Below, one piece after another: positions 1 to 6,842 of a stretch of DNA of 9,041 nucleotides. Within the stretch, counting starts at the first letter, position 1. Each line of letters opens with the position of its first letter. This stretch comes from Alphaproteobacteria bacterium (GTDB lineage Bacteria > Pseudomonadota > Alphaproteobacteria > Rhodospirillales > Rhodospirillaceae): the NCBI GenBank assembly GCA_003250275.1, contig QKGW01000513.1:1-9041 (forward strand). The letters are read 5' to 3'. The position numbers and the translations under genes are program-made. Under the pieces are notes generated by a model. The model was given only the letters and a program-made list of their open reading frames with translations. It had not been told where the DNA came from and did no database searches.

Positions 1-58
1 CGATGGCGACCGCGGAAGCGTGTTCGAGGGAGGTGTCGGCGGGTGCGTCGGTATTCAT
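1..58 (-). CDS. 5' end of an unidentified protein (partial, runs off window)
   Basis: On the minus strand an ATG at 58 opens a frame that stays open to the window edge (19 codons, beginning MNTDAPADTSLEHASAVAI). Third codon positions are mostly C, as in the real genes here, which favours coding. A weak purine-rich stretch (GAGGGTG) lies about 7 bases upstream. It would be divergent from the BON lipoprotein gene, with 147 bp between the two starts. The fragment is too short to assign a family or function. Confidence 0.4.
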   Translation of the reverse strand, partial: MNTDAPADTSLEHASAVAI

Positions 59-205
59 GCCGTCACCCTCGCGCGCCCGGCCGCGCCTGTCAACGGCGTG
101 GATATCGCCGGGGCTCCGGAACCTTCGACGGAATCCCGCGTTACTTCCCCGAAATCCCGCGCCGCGCCCGCCGCGGCACGGCAAACCGAACGGAGATACC
201 GAACG

Positions 206-520
206 ATGCGTCTGTCCCTGAAACCCCTCGCCATTGCCGCCGCGCTCGGCGCGATGTTCGCGCTCGGCGCGTGCGCCGAGACCGCCACCCGCGAGAGTAC
301 CGGCCAGTACATCGACGACACCTCGATCACCAGCAAGGTGAAGGCGAAGATCCTCCAGGACGATCAGCTCAAGGTGCTGCAGATCGGCGTCTCGACCTAC
401 AAGGGCCGGGTGCAGCTCTCCGGCTTCGTCGACAGCGCCGCCGCCAAGGCCCGCGCGGGCCAGGTCGCGGGCGGCGTCGAGGGCGTGACCGGGGTCGAGA
501 ACGATCTCGTGGTGAAATAA
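206..520 (+). CDS. BON-domain lipoprotein
   Basis: A 104-residue secreted lipoprotein. Residues 1-22 are a lipoprotein signal peptide (MRLSLKPL, then a hydrophobic Ala/Leu/Gly stretch) ending in the lipobox LGAC with Cys23 as lipidation site; Ala24 at +2 does not match the inner-membrane retention signal, so outer-membrane anchoring is inferred. Residues about 36-104 form one BON domain: the helix with DDTSITSKVKAKIL, the VSTYKGRVQLSGFV strand-turn-strand, and the C-terminal GGVEGVTGVENDLVVK strand. BON domains occur in OsmY-like periplasmic proteins and are thought to bind phospholipid or membrane surfaces. The ATG at 206 is chosen because GGAGAT lies 8 bases upstream and the signal peptide starts there; the frame is open further upstream but without a plausible start. 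It is monocistronic, followed by its own terminator, and convergent with chvG. Its exact role is unknown. Confidence 0.85.
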   Translation: MRLSLKPLAIAAALGAMFALGACAETATRESTGQYIDDTSITSKVKAKILQDDQLKVLQIGVSTYKGRVQLSGFVDSAAAKARAGQVAGGVEGVTGVENDLVVK

Positions 521-613
521 GCAGGAACCCCCGCGGACGGGCGATCCCCCTCTCCCCCGGGACCGCCTCCCCCCAGGCGCGCCCGTCCGCCCCCAACTCC
601 GAACCCCTCAACT

Positions 614-646
614 TCGCCCGTGCCGCAAGGTCCGGGCGATTTTTTT
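614..646 (+). terminator. Intrinsic terminator of the BON lipoprotein gene
   Basis: A 7-bp perfect stem (TCGCCCG / CGGGCGA) with a 12-base loop is followed directly by seven T. The T-run overlaps the TAA stop of convergent chvG (645-647), so the two genes end almost back to back. The opposite strand has no T-run after the stem, so it should act mainly on plus-strand transcripts. Confidence 0.85.
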
Positions 647-2372
647 AGTATGGATACGGCGGCAGCAGGCGCGGCAGGGTGATCACGAAGCGCGCGCCGG
701 AAACGTCGGGACCGTCGACGTCGCAGCGGTTGACCGCACCGATGCGGCCGCCCAGGCCCTGGACGATCTGCTTCGAGATCGCGAGGCCGAGGCCCGAATG
801 GGTACCGAACTTCTCGCCCGCCGGGCGCTCGGTGTAGAAGCGCTCGAAGATCGCCTCCTCCTTGCCCTCGGGGATGCCGGGACCTTCGTCGTCGACCTCG
901 ACCACCACCACCGGTCCCTGCGGCGGCTCGGCGGCGCGCGCGCGGATGGTGATGGTGCCGCCGGTCGGGCTGAAGGTCACGGCGTTGCGGATGAGGTTGC
1001 GCAGCACCTGCACCAGACGCCCCTCGGACCCCAGCACCCACAGCCCTTCGTCCTCCTGCAGTTGCAGGCTGAAGACGACGCCCTCGGCGTCGCCCGAGAT
1101 CGTCTCCACCTCGATCAGCGCCGCGAGCATCGCGCCGAGATTGAGCGGCACCGCGGTCGCCTTCATCAGTTCGGCATCGACGCGCGACATGTCGGCGACG
1201 TCGGAGATCAGGCGGTCGATGCGCTGCACGTCCTCGGCGATGATCGCGAGCAGGCGGCGGCGCGCCTCGTCGTCGCCGATGCGGCTCACCGTCTCGACCG
1301 CGCTGCGCATCGAGGTGAGCGGGTTCTTGATTTCGTGGGCGACGTCGGCGGCGAAGCGCTCGGTCGCCTCGATGCGGTTCCACAGGGTTTCGGTCATCCG
1401 CCCGAGCGCGACCGAAAGATCGCCGATCTCGTCGCCGCGGCGCGACAGGTTGGGGATCGCGTTGCGTCCGCCGCGGCCGCTCTGCACCAGCGCCGCCGCG
1501 CGGGCGAGACGGCGCACCGGATGGATGATCGTGCCCGCCTGATACCACGACAGCAGGATGGTGACGCCGAGCGTGGCGAGGAACAGCCGGAGGATCGCCT
1601 TGCGCACCTGGAAGACGTTGGCGTCGACCGAGTCGGTGGTGTCGTTGATGAGCACCGCGCCGACCACCTGCTTGTAGTACTGCACCGGCACCGCGACGCC
1701 GAGCACCTTACCGTGCTCGCTGCGCCGCACCGCCTCGGCGGTCTCGCCGAAGCGCAGCGCGGTGCCGAGCTCGTCGTAGGCGGCAATCGGGTCGATCGGC
1801 GCTTCCTCGTAGGGATGGATTTCGCGCTCGCTCTCGCTCACCCGTCCGAGCAAGCGCACGAGGAAGTCGTTGAAGCGACGCAGCAGCTGGTCCGCCGCCG
1901 GATAAAGCCGCAGCGGCGGCAGGTCGGAGACCTCGACCACGCCGCCCGAGACGAACAGGTAGCGGCTGTCGGCGAGAAGCTCGCCGCGCGCGTCGAACAG
2001 CCGCACGCGGCGGCCGGAATGGGTGGAGAGGCGGCGCACCATGTGACGCGCCTGCTCGGGCAAAAGGCGGTAGCCGTGGCCGCGCTCGATCGCCGCGGTC
2101 ATGTTGTTGCCAAGCAGCGAGCGCCCGCCGGCGTCGCCCGAGACCGCGCTTTCGGCGATCGCCGCGGCGACCATCTCGCCCTGGCCGCGCAGCGATTCGA
2201 GCTCGGAGCGCAGCAGGCCCTGTTCGTAGGTGTCGAGATAGAGCGCGCCGAGCACCAGCAGCACCGGCGCGAGCAGGTTGACCGCGAGGATCTTGCGCGT
2301 CAGCGGCGAGATCCGCCGCTGACGTTGCGACGGTCCGTGCGGATCGCCGGGCCGGGCCTCCTCTGCGGGCAT
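645..2372 (-). CDS. chvG: Envelope-stress sensor histidine kinase ChvG (ExoS family)
   Basis: A 575-residue membrane sensor kinase that phosphorylates the neighbouring ChvI. A basic cytoplasmic N-terminus is followed by TM1 (about 28-46), a periplasmic sensor region of about 210 residues, TM2 (about 258-276), HAMP (about 277-330), then the dimerisation domain with phospho-acceptor His346 in VAHEIKNPLTSMR. The ATPase domain follows: N box LRNLIRNAVTFSP (Asn463), G1 DDEGPGI (494-500), F box ERFY (510-513), G2 GTHSGLGL (523-530). All catalytic boxes are intact. In alphaproteobacteria ChvG/ExoS responds to acid and envelope stress and controls exopolysaccharide and cell-surface genes; that role is taken from the family. 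The ATG overlaps the chvI stop by one base (TAATG), pointing to translational coupling. Downstream, where rhizobia usually carry hprK, there is instead a convergent BON lipoprotein gene. Confidence 0.93.
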   Translation of the reverse strand: MPAEEARPGDPHGPSQRQRRISPLTRKILAVNLLAPVLLVLGALYLDTYEQGLLRSELESLRGQGEMVAAAIAESAVSGDAGGRSLLGNNMTAAIERGHGYRLLPEQARHMVRRLSTHSGRRVRLFDARGELLADSRYLFVSGGVVEVSDLPPLRLYPAADQLLRRFNDFLVRLLGRVSESEREIHPYEEAPIDPIAAYDELGTALRFGETAEAVRRSEHGKVLGVAVPVQYYKQVVGAVLINDTTDSVDANVFQVRKAILRLFLATLGVTILLSWYQAGTIIHPVRRLARAAALVQSGRGGRNAIPNLSRRGDEIGDLSVALGRMTETLWNRIEATERFAADVAHEIKNPLTSMRSAVETVSRIGDDEARRRLLAIIAEDVQRIDRLISDVADMSRVDAELMKATAVPLNLGAMLAALIEVETISGDAEGVVFSLQLQEDEGLWVLGSEGRLVQVLRNLIRNAVTFSPTGGTITIRARAAEPPQGPVVVVEVDDEGPGIPEGKEEAIFERFYTERPAGEKFGTHSGLGLAISKQIVQGLGGRIGAVNRCDVDGPDVSGARFVITLPRLLPPYPY

Positions 2373-3094
2373 TACTCGATCTTCTCGCGGTAGCGATAGC
2401 CGACGCCGTAGAGGGTTTCGATGTTGGCGAAGCTCTCGTCCTCATCGCGGAACTTCTTGCGGATCCGCTTGATGTGGCTGTCGATGGTGCGGTCGTCGAC
2501 GTAGATGTGCTCGCCGTAGGCGACGTCGATGAGCTGGTCGCGGCTCTTGACGTGGCCGGGCCGCACCGCGAGCGCCTGAACGATGAGGAACTCGGTGACG
2601 GTGAGGTCGACCGGCTTGCCCTTCCACGCGCACATGTGGCGCGCCGGGTCGAGCACCAGATCGCCGCGCACCAGCGCCTCGACCGACACCGCGTCGGGAT
2701 CGCCGCCCGAGGCGCGGCGCTGACGGCTGACCTCGCCGCGGCGCAGCAGGCTGCGGATGCGCTCGATCAGGAGGCGCTGCGAGAACGGCTTCTTGATGTA
2801 GTCGTCCGCGCCCATGCGGAGGCCGAGCACCTCATCGACCTCCTCGTCCTTGGAGGTGAGGAGAATCACCGGCACCGCCGAGTTCTTGCGCAGCTCGAGC
2901 AGCATCTCCATGCCGTCCATGCGCGGCATCTTGATGTCGAGAACGACGAGATCCGGCGGCTGCGCGGCGATGCCGGCGAGCCCCTCGGCGCCGTCGTGGT
3001 ACATCGAGACCTTGAAGCCTTCGGCCTCAAGCGCCATCGACACCGACGCCAGGATGTTGCGGTCGTCGTCGACCAGGGTAATCGAATAGGTCAA
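2372..3094 (-). CDS. chvI: Response regulator ChvI (OmpR/PhoB family)
   Basis: A 240-residue transcription factor. The receiver domain (about 3-120) has the acidic pocket Asp9-Asp11 in LVDDDRNIL, phospho-acceptor Asp53 in VVLDIKMPRMDG, Thr80 and Lys102. The C-terminal winged helix (about 140-238) includes LTVTEFLIVQAL, the recognition region DDRTIDSHIKRIRKKF and the wing YGVGYRYR, characteristic of ChvI/OmpR proteins. I prefer a TTG start at 3094: GGGGGAGG lies 5 bases upstream and the N-terminus (MTYSITLVDDDRNIL) then matches the usual ChvI length. A GTG at 3109 is in frame and would add five residues, but has no good ribosome site. It lies 72 bp after the copper chaperone gene on the same strand and overlaps chvG by one base, so the three are probably co-transcribed. 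Confidence 0.93.
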   Translation of the reverse strand: MTYSITLVDDDRNILASVSMALEAEGFKVSMYHDGAEGLAGIAAQPPDLVVLDIKMPRMDGMEMLLELRKNSAVPVILLTSKDEEVDEVLGLRMGADDYIKKPFSQRLLIERIRSLLRRGEVSRQRRASGGDPDAVSVEALVRGDLVLDPARHMCAWKGKPVDLTVTEFLIVQALAVRPGHVKSRDQLIDVAYGEHIYVDDRTIDSHIKRIRKKFRDEDESFANIETLYGVGYRYREKIE

Positions 3095-3099
3095 GTCAG

Positions 3100-3107
3100 C
3101 CTCCCCC
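3100..3107 (-). promoter_or_regulatory. Ribosome binding site that decides the chvI start
   Basis: GGGGGAGG on the minus strand ends 5 bases before the TTG at 3094. The alternative GTG at 3109 lies just upstream of this site, so using it would place the Shine-Dalgarno inside the coding sequence. This favours the rarer TTG initiator. Confidence 0.6.
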
Positions 3108-3166
3108 ACTCCGAAACGGGCGCTCGTCGCTTAGCGTGCGATTGTGGCGAAAATCGCGTCCCGCCT

Positions 3167-3616
3167 TCACCGCGCCCCGATCGATCGGACCGTCACCGGC
3201 ACCACGATACGACCAGCCTTCTCGAACGTCAGCCCCAGATTGAAGGACTGCCCCTCGACGAGCGGCGCCTTGAGCCCGATGAACATCACGTGGAGCCCAC
3301 CCGGCTTGAGCGCGGTCTCGCCCTTCGCGGGGATCGCGATGCGCTCAACCTTGCGCATTTTCATCACCCCGGCATCCATCGTGTGGGTGTGCAGTTCGAC
3401 CGAGTCCGCAACCCCGGCATCCGCGGAAACGAGCGCGTCTCCGGCGTCCGCGCGGTTCTCGATGACCATGAACGCGGCGCCCGCGGGGGCACCCGGCGCG
3501 GTTGCGCGAGCCCACGCATCGCGCGCGGTGAGATCGCGATTCGCCGCCTCCGCAAACGTGCCCATACTACCCATTAGGGCGATCAAAAACGCCACTTTGA
3601 AAATCCTGCCCGTCAC
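3167..3616 (-). CDS. Periplasmic copper chaperone, PCu(A)C family
   Basis: A 149-residue exported protein. Residues 1 to about 25 are a signal peptide (GRIFKVAFLIALMGSMG, then TFAEAA with likely cleavage near Ala24/25). The mature domain carries the full PCu(A)C metal motif H-X10-M-X21-H-X-M: His76, Met87, His109 and Met111, within LHTHTMDAGVMKM and PGGLHVMF. In this family the ligands bind Cu(I) and deliver it to cytochrome c oxidase (CuA or CuB site); that role is from the family. The start is taken as GTG at 3616 because TGGGAG lies 7 bases upstream and gives a compact signal peptide. An in-frame ATG at 3655 and a GTG at 3682 lack ribosome sites. It is the first gene of the likely PCu(A)C-chvI-chvG transcription unit; no cytochrome oxidase or Sco gene is visible nearby. 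Confidence 0.88.
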   Translation of the reverse strand: MTGRIFKVAFLIALMGSMGTFAEAANRDLTARDAWARATAPGAPAGAAFMVIENRADAGDALVSADAGVADSVELHTHTMDAGVMKMRKVERIAIPAKGETALKPGGLHVMFIGLKAPLVEGQSFNLGLTFEKAGRIVVPVTVRSIGAR

Positions 3617-3623
3617 TGTCTTT

Positions 3624-3629
3624 CTCCCA
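3624..3629 (-). promoter_or_regulatory. Ribosome binding site of the copper chaperone gene
   Basis: TGGGAG on the minus strand sits 7 bases before the GTG at 3616. No comparable site precedes the in-frame upstream ATG at 3655, so this site sets the start. Confidence 0.55.
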
Positions 3630-3720
3630 GGAAATTTTTCCCCAATAACCCTCATCTTACGGCCGGGTTGGAAATCGTCCACTGCAATTCCTAACTATCC
3701 GAACGGGCGGTTTCGGTGTG

Positions 3721-3753
3721 CGCTTCGAAGGGGTATTCTACATTCTAGAAGCG
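3721..3753. promoter_or_regulatory. Inverted repeat in the divergent PCu(A)C/pckG promoter region
   Basis: The 265-bp divergent gap 3617-3881 must hold promoters for both pckG and the copper chaperone operon. Its clearest structure is CGCTTC (3721-3726) facing GAAGCG (3748-3753) with 21 bases between. Inside are two small palindromes, TTCGAA (3724-3729) and TTCTAGAA (3743-3750), about two helical turns apart. A TATTCT (3734-3739) could be a -10 element for pckG, but no convincing -35 is seen. A binding site is plausible, but the regulator cannot be named. Confidence 0.25.
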
Positions 3754-3881
3754 TGCGAAAACCGTGGGCGTCTCTCATCCTCCGCCGCGTCGTCGCTGCG
3801 GAAGTACGTAATGTTTGCCGCCTGGTCGGTGCCGAGGGGTCCGCACCGCCGCAACCGCAAGCAAAAAGGAACGGGGAGAAC

Positions 3882-5720
3882 ATGAACGTGGAAAGCAAGG
3901 GTCCTGTCATCAGCAAACATGGAACCTCCATCAATCCGAAGTTGCTGGCGTGGGTCGATGAAATTGCGCGTCTGACGAAGCCGGACAGCATCTACTGGTG
4001 CGACGGCTCGCAGGAAGAATACGACAGCCTGTGTCAGGAATTGATCGACGCCGGCGCCTTCATCCGCCTCAATCCCGAAAAGCGGCCGAACAGCTATCTC
4101 TGCCGCTCCGACCCCGACGACGTCGCCCGCGTCGAGGACCGGACCTTCATCTGCTCGCAGAGCAAGGCCGACGCCGGCCCGACCAACAATTGGGTCGACC
4201 CGAAGGAGATGAAGGCGACCCTCGAGCGCCTCTACGACGGCTGTATGCGCGGCCGCACCCTCTACGTCGTGCCGTTCTCGATGGGGCCGCTCGGCAGCCC
4301 GATCGCGCACATCGGCATCGAGCTGACCGACAGCCCGTACGTCGTCGTCAACATGCGGATCATGACCCGCATGGGTAAGGACGTGCTCGACGTGCTCGGC
4401 GTCGACGGCGAATTCGTGCCGTGCGTCCACTCGGTCGGCAAGCCGCTCGCCCCCGGCGAGGCGGACGTCGCCTGGCCGTGCAACCCGAAGAACATCTACA
4501 TCTGCCACTTCCCCGAAAGCCGCGAGATCTGGTCGTTCGGCTCGGGCTACGGCGGCAACGCGCTCTTGGGCAAGAAGTGCTTCGCGCTGCGCATCGCCTC
4601 GGTGATGGCGCGCGACGAAGGCTGGCTCGCCGAGCACATGCTCATCGTCGGCGTCGAGAACCCCGAGGGCGAAAAGACCTACGTCGCCGCGGCATTCCCG
4701 TCGGCGTGCGGCAAGACCAACTTCGCGATGCTGGTGCCGCCGAAGGGCTTCGAGGGCTGGAAGATCTGGACCGTCGGCGACGACATCGCCTGGATCAAGC
4801 CCGGCGACGACGGCCGCCTCTACGCGATCAACCCGGAGGCCGGCTTCTTCGGCGTTGCTCCGGGCACCGGCGAGCACACCAATCACAACGCGATCATGTC
4901 GTGCCGCGCCAACAGCATCTTCACCAACGTCGCCCTCACCGACGACGGCGACATCTGGTGGGAAGGCCTGACCGAGGACACCCCGGCGCACCTGATCGAC
5001 TGGAAGGGCCGCGACTGGACCCCGGACAGCGAGACCCCGGCCGCGCACCCGAACAGCCGCTTCACCGCGCCGGCAAGCCAGTGTCCGTCGATCGACCCGG
5101 ACTGGGAAAACCCGGCGGGCGTGCCGATCTCGGCGTTCCTCTTCGGTGGCCGTCTGTCGAAGAACATGCCGCTGGTGTTCCAGGCGTTCAACTGGACGCA
5201 CGGCACCTACATGGGCGCGACGATGGGTTCGGAGGCCACCGCCGCCGCGGTCGGCCAGGCTGCCATCCGCCGCGATCCGATGGCGATGCTGCCGTTCTGC
5301 GGCTACAACATGGCCGACTACTGGAGCCACTGGCTCACCGTCGGCGGCCAAGTCGACAACCCGCCGCCGATCTTCCGCGTCAACTGGTTCCGCAAGGACG
5401 CCAACGGCAAGTTCATCTGGCCGGGCTTCGGCGACAACATGCGGGTGCTCAAGTGGATCGTCGATCGCGTCCACGGCCGCGCCTACGCCGAGGAAGGCCC
5501 GCTCGGCCTGATGCCGCGCTACGAAGATCTCGAATGGAACGGCCTCGCCTTCCCGCAGGATAAGTTCGCCGAAGTGATGAGCGTCGACCGCGAGGCCGGC
5601 CTCGTCGAGGCGCGCGACCACGAGGTCCACTTCGAGAAGTTCTTCGACCGGCTGCCGAAGGAGTTCGTCTGCGAGCGCGAGATGCTCAAGGCGCGGCTGC
5701 TGCGGTCGCCGAAGGACTGA
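3882..5720 (+). CDS. pckG: Phosphoenolpyruvate carboxykinase (GTP)
   Basis: A 612-residue cytosolic enzyme, full length for the GTP-dependent class, converting oxaloacetate + GTP to phosphoenolpyruvate + GDP + CO2, the entry step of gluconeogenesis from TCA intermediates. Visible signatures: the Arg75 region SYLCRSDP, the substrate loop VPFSMGPLGSP (130-140), SGYGGNALLGKK (221-232), the P-loop FPSACGKTN (272-280) with the hyper-reactive Cys276 typical of GTP-PEPCKs, the metal/kinase-2 motif WTVGDDIAW (296-304), the NPEAGFFGVAPGTG segment, and FNWTHGTYMGATMGSE of the C-terminal lobe. This is not the ATP-type PckA. The ATG at 3882 is preceded by GGGGAG; the frame is open far upstream (to 3144), but that stretch overlaps the copper chaperone gene on the other strand and is not PEPCK-like. 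Divergent from the PCu(A)C-chvI-chvG unit; own terminator downstream. Confidence 0.97.
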   Translation: MNVESKGPVISKHGTSINPKLLAWVDEIARLTKPDSIYWCDGSQEEYDSLCQELIDAGAFIRLNPEKRPNSYLCRSDPDDVARVEDRTFICSQSKADAGPTNNWVDPKEMKATLERLYDGCMRGRTLYVVPFSMGPLGSPIAHIGIELTDSPYVVVNMRIMTRMGKDVLDVLGVDGEFVPCVHSVGKPLAPGEADVAWPCNPKNIYICHFPESREIWSFGSGYGGNALLGKKCFALRIASVMARDEGWLAEHMLIVGVENPEGEKTYVAAAFPSACGKTNFAMLVPPKGFEGWKIWTVGDDIAWIKPGDDGRLYAINPEAGFFGVAPGTGEHTNHNAIMSCRANSIFTNVALTDDGDIWWEGLTEDTPAHLIDWKGRDWTPDSETPAAHPNSRFTAPASQCPSIDPDWENPAGVPISAFLFGGRLSKNMPLVFQAFNWTHGTYMGATMGSEATAAAVGQAAIRRDPMAMLPFCGYNMADYWSHWLTVGGQVDNPPPIFRVNWFRKDANGKFIWPGFGDNMRVLKWIVDRVHGRAYAEEGPLGLMPRYEDLEWNGLAFPQDKFAEVMSVDREAGLVEARDHEVHFEKFFDRLPKEFVCEREMLKARLLRSPKD

Positions 5721-5744
5721 CCGCCGGCGCACGGCACACCTAGG

Positions 5745-5775
5745 AACGGGCCGCCCCAATCGGGCGGCCCGTTTT
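5745..5775 (+). terminator. Intrinsic terminator of pckG
   Basis: A perfect 12-bp stem (core CGGGCCGCCC / GGGCGGCCCG, extended by AA/TT) with a 5-base CAATC loop runs into TTTT, 25 bases after the pckG stop. Confidence 0.85.
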
Positions 5776-5828
5776 CATTTCCGGTCCCGTATGCGTTCGC
5801 GCAATCGCGGCCCGCCGCCGGAGACCCG

Positions 5829-5845
5829 TGTAAAATATTTCGACA
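5829..5845. promoter_or_regulatory. TGTAAA-type upstream activator element, orphan copy 1
   Basis: TGTAAAATATTTCGACA matches the element found upstream of the exosortase-substrate genes, in the same orientation. Here no sigma-54 site or gene lies at the expected distance to its left; the corresponding position (about 5761-5776) is the pckG terminator. Probably a relic of a lost unit. Confidence 0.55.
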
Positions 5846-5927
5846 AGGTCCGGCAGCGCGAGAGAAACCGCCCCTCTCCGCCCCCGAGACTCCGCAGAAT
5901 TCCGTCATTCGCGCGCGCACGCCGCGC

Positions 5928-5944
5928 TGTAAAGATTTCCGACA
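5928..5944. promoter_or_regulatory. TGTAAA-type upstream activator element, orphan copy 2
   Basis: TGTAAAGATTTCCGACA, 99 bp from orphan copy 1 and 3 bases beyond the terminator stem of the first exosortase substrate. In the intact units, too, the distal copy lies between the previous gene's terminator and the proximal copy. Confidence 0.6.
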
Positions 5945-5947
5945 TGC

Positions 5948-5975
5948 GAAAGGGGCGGCTCCCGCCGCCCCTTTC
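5948..5975 (-). terminator. Terminator hairpin of exosortase substrate 1
   Basis: A perfect 12-bp stem (GAAAGGGGCGGC / GCCGCCCCTTTC) with a 4-base loop, 20 bases after the minus-strand stop. On the minus strand the stem ends in TTTC, with no longer T-run, so it is a strong hairpin with a weak tail. Confidence 0.6.
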
Positions 5976-5995
5976 CCGTATCCGGATGACGCCCC

Positions 5996-6622
5996 TCAGG
6001 CTTTGCGGCGGCGGCGCGCGCCGAGCCCGCCCAACGCCGCGACCGCGACGCCGAACAGCCCGAGCGTGGCGGGCAGCGGCGTCGGCGCGACAGCGATGTT
6101 GTCGAACTCGAAGGAGTTCGCGCCGTAGCTGAAGAACAGCACCTTATCGAAGGTGCCGCCGTGGGCGTAGAAGTTGGCGTACACCGCACCGGTGCCGTCC
6201 GGGTCCGCGACGATGTCGTCGCCGTCGAAGACGCCGACCACATCGAGCCCATCGAAGAAAACGATCTTGTTGTAGGTATCTACCGTGCCCCAGAGCATCC
6301 CGAAGTAGGCGGCGGGTGCGTCGAGGGTCAGGCCGATCGCCCAGTTCTTGGTCGCGTAGACGTAGCCGTCTTCGCCGGTTGCGCCGAGGACGTGCACGCC
6401 GGTCACGTCGGCGTCGCTCAGCTTGACGTTGTACATGTCGCCGACGGCGGTATCGAGATGGAGGTAATATCCGTTGGCGAAGCTGTTGAAATCTTCGGTC
6501 ACCGCGTTGCCGGGAATCCACATCGTCCCGGTCGCGACGCCAACGTAGGTGGCGTTGGCGGGTGAGAGCGCAAACCCGATCAGCGGGAGGGCCAGCAACC
6601 CTCTCAGGAGCGCCTTCATCAT
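5996..6622 (-). CDS. Exosortase-dependent surface protein 1 (TPLPA C-terminal sorting signal)
   Basis: A 208-residue exported protein. Residues 1-24 are a signal peptide (MMKALLRGLLALPLIGFALS, then PANA). The mature part has EDFNSF (43-48), the core YFGMLWGTVDTYNKIVFFDG (106-125), then AVYANFYAHGGTFDKVLFF (146-164) and ANSFEFDN (168-175). The C-terminus is a PEP-CTERM/VPLPA-CTERM sorting signal: APTPLPA (179-185), a hydrophobic helix LGLFGVAVAALGGL (187-200) and the basic tail ARRRRKA. Such signals are recognised by exosortases, which cleave near the Pro motif; mature proteins go to the surface, often with exopolysaccharide. The LWG(T/S)VD...NSFEFDN pattern recalls the family annotated Npun_F0296 exosortase-dependent surface proteins; I could not verify this. 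Start at 6622: AAGGAG lies 8 bases upstream; the next codon is also ATG. Single-gene unit with a sigma-54 promoter. Molecular function unknown. Confidence 0.9.
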   Translation of the reverse strand: MMKALLRGLLALPLIGFALSPANATYVGVATGTMWIPGNAVTEDFNSFANGYYLHLDTAVGDMYNVKLSDADVTGVHVLGATGEDGYVYATKNWAIGLTLDAPAAYFGMLWGTVDTYNKIVFFDGLDVVGVFDGDDIVADPDGTGAVYANFYAHGGTFDKVLFFSYGANSFEFDNIAVAPTPLPATLGLFGVAVAALGGLGARRRRKA

Positions 6623-6668
6623 CGATCCGTCTCCTTCCGTGAGATCTTGGGACAGGTATCCGCTCACG

Positions 6669-6684
6669 AGCAAAAGTTGTGCCG
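6669..6684 (-). promoter_or_regulatory. Sigma-54 promoter of exosortase substrate 1
   Basis: On the minus strand CGGCACAACTTTTGCT has the GG-N10-GC spacing of -24/-12 promoters, with GGCAC and TTGCT blocks intact and only the first base off consensus. Transcription would start near 6658, giving a leader of about 36 bases. Confidence 0.8.
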
Positions 6685-6736
6685 GAGAGAAAACGCCAAG
6701 GATTGTGCGGGTTTCCGCGAGACGGCTCGAAGCCGG

Positions 6737-6753
6737 TGTAAAAAATTCTGACG
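6737..6753. promoter_or_regulatory. TGTAAA-type upstream activator element of substrate 1
   Basis: TGTAAAAAATTCTGACG, 52 bp upstream of the sigma-54 site and centred about 87 bp before the inferred start. Likely binding site of a sigma-54 activator such as PrsR (inference). This gene has only one visible copy. Confidence 0.7.
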
Positions 6754-6772
6754 CCCGGCGCAAAGCCGGGCG
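6740..6772 (-). terminator. Terminator-like hairpin after substrate 2, T-run inside the activator element
   Basis: An 8-bp stem (CGCCCGGC / GCCGGGCG) with a 5-base loop is followed on the minus strand, 7 bases later, by TTTTTT. The T-run is the A-tract of the activator element read on the other strand. A second GC-only hairpin (6814-6836) lies closer to the gene but lacks any T-run. Termination strength is uncertain. Confidence 0.4.
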
Positions 6773-6842
6773 GCGAGGCATTGATATCGGGGAGGAAATC
6801 GGAGAGAGAGGTGCGGCGGGGCCGGCGGCCCCGCCGTCGAGC

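Noticed and set aside
798..2393. Plus-strand open frame of 531 codons opposite chvG
   Set aside because: It is the antisense shadow of a highly GC-biased gene: low-complexity, Arg/His/Asp-rich, no domains. chvG on the other strand has every kinase motif.
3138..3157. Hairpin between PCu(A)C and chvI as a terminator
   Set aside because: The stem is only 6 bp (GCGATT / AATCGC) and no T-run follows on the minus strand.
3144..3881. N-terminal extension of the pckG frame
   Set aside because: It overlaps the PCu(A)C gene on the opposite strand and encodes nothing PEPCK-like; the ATG at 3882 with GGGGAG upstream gives the normal family length.
3738..5759. Minus-strand open frame of 673 codons opposite pckG
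   Set aside because: Composition is the mirror of pckG codons (Val/Asp/Arg/His-rich) with no motif; the plus strand encodes a complete PEPCK.
5855..5870. Degenerate sigma-54 site (GG-N10-GC) near the orphan activator elements
   Set aside because: Only the two dinucleotides match, the gap to the element at 5928 is 57 rather than 52-53 bp, and transcription would run into the pckG terminator with no gene. Likely chance in GC-rich DNA.
6814..6836. GC-only hairpin just after substrate 2 as its terminator
   Set aside because: The 10-bp stem is real, but no T-run follows on the minus strand; a pause or mRNA-stabilising hairpin is as likely.
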